Below, in pieces: positions 30,094 to 35,717 of a DNA stretch of 35,717 bases. Within the stretch, counting starts at the first letter, position 1. Every line of letters starts with the position of its first letter. The position numbers were made by a program, and so were the translations under genes. Origin of the DNA: Ligilactobacillus aviarius subsp. aviarius DSM 20655 (lineage in GTDB: Bacteria; Bacillota; Bacilli; Lactobacillales; Lactobacillaceae). The stretch lies in NCBI RefSeq assembly GCF_001436315.1, contig NZ_AYZA01000022.1:203409-239125 (forward strand), read 5' to 3'. The notes under the pieces were generated by a model, which did not search any database, was not told the DNA's origin, and was given only the letters and a program-made list of their open reading frames with translations.

Positions 30094-33000
30094 ATGTCGA
30101 ATTATGCAATTACAGCAACATTGACGGCAATTGACAACTTTTCTTCAGTCTTTCAAAAAGCTGGAAATGCAGTTCAAAGTTTTGGTTCGTCAGCACAAAC
30201 TCACTTAGCAACTGTTGGTAAAGCAACAACTGCTGCGGGTGTTGCAACAACGGCAATGGGAATGACTGCTGTTAAGTCATTTGGCGATTTTCAATCTAGT
30301 TTGAACCAAGCAGCTGTTATCGCTGGTGGTTCAGCTAAAGATATTGACGGCTTGTCAGATGTTGCGAACCGAATGGGCGCCGTATTGCCCTTAAACGCTA
30401 ACCAGTGTGCAGAGGCTATGGTTAATATGGCCCGAAACGGTGCAAGTATTAATGATATCAAACAAGAATTTCCAGCAATTGCTCAAGCTTCTACTGCTGC
30501 TGGTGAAGATATTAATACCACAGCTGGTGTTGTTCAGGAAGCAATGAATATCTGGAAAGGTTCATTGCAATCACCACAACAAGCAGCTGCAATCCTAGTT
30601 CAAACAGCTAACGCATCTAACGCTTCAATTGGTGATATGCAACAGGCGCTAGCTACGATTGGACCTACTGCTAATATGGCTGGAATGAATATGCAAACAA
30701 CCGCTACGGCCATTGGTTTGCTTACTAATCACGGTTTCAGTGCAGCACAAGCGTCTGATGATTTAAATCACGCTATTACTCAAATGCTAGCGCCAAGTGC
30801 ACAAGCCAAGAAAGAAATGAATGAGTTAGGATTATCTTTCACAGATTCAAGCGGAAAGATGAAACCATTCCCACAAATTTTACAAGAAGTTGCTTCTAAA
30901 ACGGATAAAATGGGCGATGCACAAAAGACAGCTGCATTAAAAACAATGTTTGGCGCTTCTGGCATGAAAGCTATTGCTCCTTTGCTTGACGCCGTTAAGG
31001 ATAAATCCGGAAGTGTAACGACTTCGTGGGATGCATTTTCAAGTTCAATGGATAAAGCAGCGGGCACCACGCAACGAGCAACGCAGACACTTTCAAGTCA
31101 AGCAAACGAAATGCAACAAAACATCGGTTCAAAGATTGAACAGGTTGGTGGTAACTGGGATGACTTAACAAAGAAATCTCTTGCTGCTAAAAGTGGCGTT
31201 ACAAGTTCTTTGCTTGATATGATCAATAAGACTTTGAATTGGGCAACGCAGTCTAATTCAAGTACGGCACAGGTAATCCGAGGCTTTATCGGATTGTCTC
31301 CTGCAATTGGTCCTGCTATTACTGCTGTTGGTGGATTTATCACTAATTTCGGTAAAATTGCCGGGACAGTTGGTAAAGGAATTACAGCAATCGGTAACTT
31401 TGGAAAAACGGCTAAATCCGTAATAACGGTGTTTATGGACTTTAAGAAAGGGACACAGGCACTGAATGAGCTTGCTAAAACATCTAAAATAGCAGCGGTT
31501 GCTCAGAAAGCATTAGCTGCTGCTACCAAAATTGCAACAATTGCGCAAACAGCATTTGATTTTGCATTAGCAAACCCAGTGTTTACGGCGGTTGTAGTTG
31601 GAATAACTGCTGTCATTGCCGCATTAACATTATTCTTTACCAAAACACAATTAGGTAGACAAATCTGGCAGAACTTTACTAATTTCTTGAAAACGTGTTG
31701 GAATGGCATTAAATCGACGGCTATTTCAATTTGGAACGGAATTGGTACTTTCTTACGTCAGATCTGGCAGAACACAGTCAATACCGCCAAACCAATTTGG
31801 AACGCTTTGAAAAATGTATTTACATCAGTATGGAATGCAATTAAGGCGGTTACGCAGTTGGTTTGGGGTATAATCCGTGGTTTACTATTTGGTCAATGGC
31901 AAGGAATTCAACAGAAAGCACAAACAGCATTTAAAGCAGTTCAACAAGTTATTCAGTCGGTATGGAATTTCATTAAGACTACAACTACAACGGTTTGGAA
32001 TGGTATTAAATCATTCTTAACAAGCACGTGGAATGTAATTAAAACACTTGGAACTACTGTTTGGAACGGTATTAAGCAAGCTGTAACACTGGTTTGGAAT
32101 GGCATCAAGACTTTAACCACGACAGTATGGAATGGTATCAAAACGTTCTTAATGGCCGTTTGGAATGGCTTAAAGACCAATGCAGGAATTGTTTGGAATG
32201 GTATCAAGTCAGTAGTAACCAATGTTTGGAACGGTATCAAATCTTTCACATCAAACATTTGGAATGGCATCAAGTCATACTTGGTGAACAATTGGGGACT
32301 TACACGTACACAGGCCAATCAAGTGTTTAATGCAATTAAACAAGCCGTAACATTGAGCTGGAATAATATCAGAACAATCACTTCTGCTGTTTGGAATGGT
32401 GTAAGATCAACAGTTTCAAACGTATGGAATAGCTTAAGATCAATGGCTAGTGGAGTATTTAACTCAATTAAGTCAACCATTCAAGGAGTATGGCAAGGAA
32501 TCCAATCAATCACAAGTAATGTTTGGAACTTTATTAAGTCATTACTTACAGGAAACTGGAATGGCCTTAAATCTTCTGCTAATGGAATTTTCCACGGCAT
32601 TCAACAAGTTATTTCAAGCGTTTGGAATGGCGTTCGTGGTGTGACAAGCAGTATCTGGAACGGCATTAAAGGTACCTTGAGTGGTATCTGGAATGGTATT
32701 CGTTCAACAGCTTCAAATATTTTCAATGGTATTAGAAGTAATATTTCATCAACGATGAGCAACTTGGCTTCAAACGTTGGATCAACGGCTAGAAGTATGA
32801 TGAGCAGATTTTCTAATGCTGTTATTAGTGGAGGAAATCACGCTATAAGTGCAGCTGGAAAAATAGCCCACAACATTGTCAGTGGTATTAGAAGTGGATT
32901 AAGTGGCTTATATAATGCCGCTGTTGATGCAATGCAAGGTTTTGTTAACGGAATTGTCAGCATGGGCCGGCAAGCAATGAATGCCGCCGAAAATATTGCT

Positions 33001-33402
33001 CATAACATTGTAAGTACAATTCAATCTGCATTGGATATTCATTCACCATCACGGGTTATGCGCGATGAAGTTGGTGTTTGGGTTCCTGCTGGTGTTGCTG
33101 TCGGAATGGAAAAGAACATTGGAACAGTAACCAAAGCTGCGGGATCAATTTCAAACGCCGCAATGGTTACTATACCAGAAGCCAACACGGATAAGTTCAC
33201 GCGTTCATTGAAAGCCGTTAAAACAGCATCACAAGATATGTTAAATGGCGGTGATATTGATGGTAAATATTCAATTAACGTCAATAAGCAACCAGCACAT
33301 ATTGTTCTTTCGATGGGTGGCTCAACTTATGGTGCGTTTGTTGATGATATTAGTAACCAGCAAGGTAATACTGCTCGTTTGAAACAGAATTATCGTATTT
33401 AG
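30094..33402 (+). CDS. Tail tape measure protein
   Basis: A 1102-residue protein that fixes tail length and is ejected during infection. The N-terminal part (about 60-330, with DFQSSLNQAAVIAGGSAKDID) is the TP901-type tape-measure domain. A hydrophobic helix lies near residues 493-515. From about 536 to 870 an 11-residue repeat with W-N-G-I-K/R recurs many times, and the C-terminal part includes SALDIHSPSRVMRDE. AGGAGG precedes the ATG. By the usual 1.5 angstrom per residue rule the tail would be about 165 nm. Confidence 0.95.
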   Translation: MSNYAITATLTAIDNFSSVFQKAGNAVQSFGSSAQTHLATVGKATTAAGVATTAMGMTAVKSFGDFQSSLNQAAVIAGGSAKDIDGLSDVANRMGAVLPLNANQCAEAMVNMARNGASINDIKQEFPAIAQASTAAGEDINTTAGVVQEAMNIWKGSLQSPQQAAAILVQTANASNASIGDMQQALATIGPTANMAGMNMQTTATAIGLLTNHGFSAAQASDDLNHAITQMLAPSAQAKKEMNELGLSFTDSSGKMKPFPQILQEVASKTDKMGDAQKTAALKTMFGASGMKAIAPLLDAVKDKSGSVTTSWDAFSSSMDKAAGTTQRATQTLSSQANEMQQNIGSKIEQVGGNWDDLTKKSLAAKSGVTSSLLDMINKTLNWATQSNSSTAQVIRGFIGLSPAIGPAITAVGGFITNFGKIAGTVGKGITAIGNFGKTAKSVITVFMDFKKGTQALNELAKTSKIAAVAQKALAAATKIATIAQTAFDFALANPVFTAVVVGITAVIAALTLFFTKTQLGRQIWQNFTNFLKTCWNGIKSTAISIWNGIGTFLRQIWQNTVNTAKPIWNALKNVFTSVWNAIKAVTQLVWGIIRGLLFGQWQGIQQKAQTAFKAVQQVIQSVWNFIKTTTTTVWNGIKSFLTSTWNVIKTLGTTVWNGIKQAVTLVWNGIKTLTTTVWNGIKTFLMAVWNGLKTNAGIVWNGIKSVVTNVWNGIKSFTSNIWNGIKSYLVNNWGLTRTQANQVFNAIKQAVTLSWNNIRTITSAVWNGVRSTVSNVWNSLRSMASGVFNSIKSTIQGVWQGIQSITSNVWNFIKSLLTGNWNGLKSSANGIFHGIQQVISSVWNGVRGVTSSIWNGIKGTLSGIWNGIRSTASNIFNGIRSNISSTMSNLASNVGSTARSMMSRFSNAVISGGNHAISAAGKIAHNIVSGIRSGLSGLYNAAVDAMQGFVNGIVSMGRQAMNAAENIAHNIVSTIQSALDIHSPSRVMRDEVGVWVPAGVAVGMEKNIGTVTKAAGSISNAAMVTIPEANTDKFTRSLKAVKTASQDMLNGGDIDGKYSINVNKQPAHIVLSMGGSTYGAFVDDISNQQGNTARLKQNYRI
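31690..32710 (+). repeat. 11-residue Trp repeats (WNGIK) in the tape measure
   Basis: TGGAATGGNATT-type units recur at a 33-base period with gaps and variants (WNALK, WNFIK, WQGIQ). The opposite strand shows long open frames only because of this repeat. Confidence 0.85.
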
Positions 33403-33412
33403 GAGGATAAAA

Positions 33413-34210
33413 ATGGGAAATTTATATGATTTTCACGATTTAGAACCAAGAGGCGAACCTGACGCCTCTTTTTTGATGCCTGAAGCTTTGACGTATAACG
33501 GTCATTGTTTAGACCAGGAGATTCCAAGATTTTACACGATGTCAACTGACGGGCGAAATAATTTTGAACGTGAATTAAATGCTCCGGCAAAAGTTGGTGA
33601 TGGAAATTATTACCTTTCATCACGAATTAAAGAAAGAACAATTTCAGTCAATTTCTTTTACGACGGTGATGAGAGTGATAATGAACAATACATTGCTGAT
33701 ATGGATAAACTGAAGAGCATTCTTTCAGTTCCGAATGTAAAAATATCTTTTCAGGACGATAAATATTACTTTATCGGGACTGCCAATCTTGATGTGACTG
33801 AAGGTGGGTTAAAGGTTGAAGGAAAAATTACTTTAACACTTGCTGATCCTTATGCTCATTATGATGTGTCTGCTATTTCTGGTTCAGGAAATTCAGCAAC
33901 TATCAATGATAGTGAGAATTCAATGTTTAAACGTGCATTGAAGATGATTAAATTTACACCAAGCGGGAGTCAACCTAATTTTACGATCACCGATAGTACC
34001 AGTTCATTAAAGGTTACGACTGGTGTTACAGCAAGTAATGAAATGATTTTTGACTTTGAAAATCTCAAATTTACGATTGGCGGAACTAATGAAGTTGGTT
34101 ACATTGCATTAAATTCTAATTTTGGTGATTTTCAAATCAAAGCTGGAGAAACTTTGAATTTTAGTACAACTGGAGATTATGAAATAGATTACGAGGTGTT
34201 GAAACTGTGA
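33413..34210 (+). CDS. Distal tail protein (Dit)
   Basis: A 265-residue Sipho_tail family protein forming the hub at the tail tip. The N-terminal half shows YFHDL-like opening (YDFHDLEPRG) and KERTISVNFFYDGD near residue 71; the rest is a beta-sandwich. AGGAGG precedes the ATG. It ends in GTGA overlap with the tail protein that follows. Confidence 0.88.
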   Translation: MGNLYDFHDLEPRGEPDASFLMPEALTYNGHCLDQEIPRFYTMSTDGRNNFERELNAPAKVGDGNYYLSSRIKERTISVNFFYDGDESDNEQYIADMDKLKSILSVPNVKISFQDDKYYFIGTANLDVTEGGLKVEGKITLTLADPYAHYDVSAISGSGNSATINDSENSMFKRALKMIKFTPSGSQPNFTITDSTSSLKVTTGVTASNEMIFDFENLKFTIGGTNEVGYIALNSNFGDFQIKAGETLNFSTTGDYEIDYEVLKL

Positions 34211-35717
34211 AATTCTTCCTATTAGATAAACAACAAAATATCATCGGTCGTCTTTCCGAAGAGTATATCTTGGAAGCTACTTTCACGGAAGAAATCAACA
34301 CGGCCGGTGAATTATTAATTACATTGCCGGCTAAAAAGCGTTTATCAGGTAATGTTATCCACGTATTGATTACTAATCCGTCAAAGGATCACAGTTATTT
34401 AATGTTCAAAATCATTAAAGAAACTGTGAAAGATGAAGAAGTTGAATATACAGCAGTTGAATCAGCTTATGACGAATTAACGTCTTATGGATATATTCAA
34501 GACAAGCGTCCAACTGCTAATGCTCAAACCATTACTGAAATGATTTTGAAAGACACTCGTTGGCACGTGGGAGAAATTCCAGACACTAGCGAAACTTTTA
34601 TTTCATTCTATTATCTTTCAGTTCTGGATTGTTTAAAGAAGATTGTTCAAACATTTGATTTTGAAATTGGCTTTGATGTATTGATTAATGATGATGAAAA
34701 TCAAATCACTGATCGCAGGGTTAATTTCTACATTAAGCAAGGCGAACAAACCGGTAAGCGATTTGAGTACGGATCTAATTTATTAAGTGTTAAACAAGAA
34801 CAGGATACCCAGAATATTTATACGGCTCTAGTTGGTCGTGGAAAAGGTGTTCAAGTATCCGGTGGCGATGATGACAATACACCTGACGGATATGGCCGTC
34901 GAATCACTTTTGCAGATGTTGAATGGAGTAAGGCTAATGGCGATCCTTTAGATAAGCCAAAAGGACAAGAATGGCTTGAAGATCCTGATGCAACTAAACA
35001 GCTTGGCTTTAGTGATGGTCATATGCGAATTGGACTTGAAGTGTTTGAAGATGTAGATGATCCAAAGGCGTTGCTTCAGAAAACATATGAAGCATTAAAG
35101 ACGGTCGAAAGACCACAGGTTCAGTTCAGTGCATCAGTAATCAATACCGGAGAATTACATTTAGGTGATCGTGTTGGTATCACTCGTAATGACATTGGAA
35201 TTGCCTATGAAACCAGAGTTTTTAAAGTTCAACATAACTTACTTGACGAAACTCAAAATAAGATTGATCTAGGAGATAACCTTGAACAAGCTAACAATCT
35301 TTCATATCAAGTTTCGGCACTTCAAAGCGAAGTAACCAACAATACAGAAGGTATCATCACGGTTACTCAATCAGCGAATGGCAAGAACAAGGTTTATTAT
35401 TCCTCGACCATGCCTGCAACGGGATCTAATGGAGATGTTTGGTATAAGGATTTAGGCAATGGCGAAACCGAAATGTATATTTACGATAACGGTTGGCAGT
35501 TGGTTATTAGTACCGAAAATCTCCATAAGATCGAAGATGAAATCAAGCAACAACAAACAGCATTAGACCAAGCCGTCCAAGACGCCAACGCTGCTTCTGC
35601 TAAAGCGGACGGCTTAGTTGCTCAAGTTGGAGACGCTAATACCAACGCACAGAAAGCATTGACGACCGCACAACAGAACCAATCTGATTTATCTCAGGCT
35701 AAATTAGATTTACAAAA
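34207..35717 (+). CDS. Tail-associated lysin/tail spike protein (Tal, prophage tail family), partial
   Basis: An open frame of at least 503 codons that runs off the right edge. It begins with GTG at 34207 overlapping the Dit stop by four bases, with GAGGTG upstream (MKFFLLDKQQNIIGRLSEEYI). The first 380 residues fit the gp27/Tal-like prophage tail domain (LITNPSKDHSYLMFKII, NIYTALVGRGKG), followed by a segment NKVYYSSTMPATGSNGDVWY and an Ala/Gln-rich coiled coil. It is the likely hub or baseplate protein that contacts the cell; a lytic domain may lie beyond the window. Confidence 0.85.
   Translation, partial: MKFFLLDKQQNIIGRLSEEYILEATFTEEINTAGELLITLPAKKRLSGNVIHVLITNPSKDHSYLMFKIIKETVKDEEVEYTAVESAYDELTSYGYIQDKRPTANAQTITEMILKDTRWHVGEIPDTSETFISFYYLSVLDCLKKIVQTFDFEIGFDVLINDDENQITDRRVNFYIKQGEQTGKRFEYGSNLLSVKQEQDTQNIYTALVGRGKGVQVSGGDDDNTPDGYGRRITFADVEWSKANGDPLDKPKGQEWLEDPDATKQLGFSDGHMRIGLEVFEDVDDPKALLQKTYEALKTVERPQVQFSASVINTGELHLGDRVGITRNDIGIAYETRVFKVQHNLLDETQNKIDLGDNLEQANNLSYQVSALQSEVTNNTEGIITVTQSANGKNKVYYSSTMPATGSNGDVWYKDLGNGETEMYIYDNGWQLVISTENLHKIEDEIKQQQTALDQAVQDANAASAKADGLVAQVGDANTNAQKALTTAQQNQSDLSQAKLDLQ

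Noticed and set aside
31953-32318. Long minus-strand open frames in the tape measure gene
   Set aside because: They mirror the tandem Trp repeats of the plus-strand gene and have no ribosome site.
32094-32644. Small plus-strand frames inside the tape measure gene
   Set aside because: Out-of-frame readings of the same repeat within a long continuous gene.

Overview
The window is low-GC Gram-positive DNA, most probably from the Lactobacillaceae. The first 4.8 kb is chromosomal: an acyltransferase, a YabB-type tRNA methyltransferase overlapping a YazA-type GIY-YIG gene, a D-lactate dehydrogenase close to the lactobacillus LdhD family, and rpsB-tsf with clear promoters and terminators. No genus can be fixed from the sequence alone.

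From about 4.83 kb to the right edge the window is one prophage, entered from its integrase end; the lysis module and the other attachment site lie outside. A tyrosine integrase faces the tsf terminator. Leftward lysogeny genes follow (4.9-9.15 kb): a small zinc-ribbon membrane protein, two unknown genes, a DUF4352 membrane protein, an ImmA/IrrE-type metallopeptidase and a CI-like repressor. An unusual switch region (9.15-10.25 kb) holds a strong rightward promoter, a 16-bp perfect palindrome and a leftward membrane-anchored gene inserted before the Cro-like gene. The rightward early genes come next: Cro-like and HTH proteins, Gp157, a superfamily II helicase coded in two frames, a Sak4-like ATPase, DUF669, a prim-pol primase and a VirE-type ATPase. 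These lead into an iteron cluster that looks like the replication origin, followed by a VRR-NUC nuclease, DUF3310 and a NUMOD4/HNH protein.

The most remarkable element is the roughly 540-base stretch 18374-18916, which has no gene. It can be folded by eye into a large ornate RNA: three 30-base hairpins with the same 10-bp stem/10-base loop geometry, similar loops but different stems; four hairpins whose loops can pair with downstream strands of different sequence; small hairpins nested between those strands; and tRNA-like acceptor/T-arm minihelices at both ends. Size, prophage setting and complexity fit the ROOL/GOLLD class of giant phage RNAs, but family membership must be tested with covariance models.

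Then come a cluster of small genes (18.96-20.25 kb), an ArpU-type late regulator with its own promoter and terminator, and a small membrane gene. The morphogenesis module follows: terminase small and large subunits, SPP1-like portal, MuF minor head protein, DUF4355 scaffold, major capsid, four connector/completion proteins, TP901-1-like major tail protein, tail chaperone pair with a canonical A_AAA_AAA -1 frameshift, a tape measure rich in 11-residue Trp repeats, Dit and the start of the Tal-type tail protein. The phage is a siphovirus with a long non-contractile tail.
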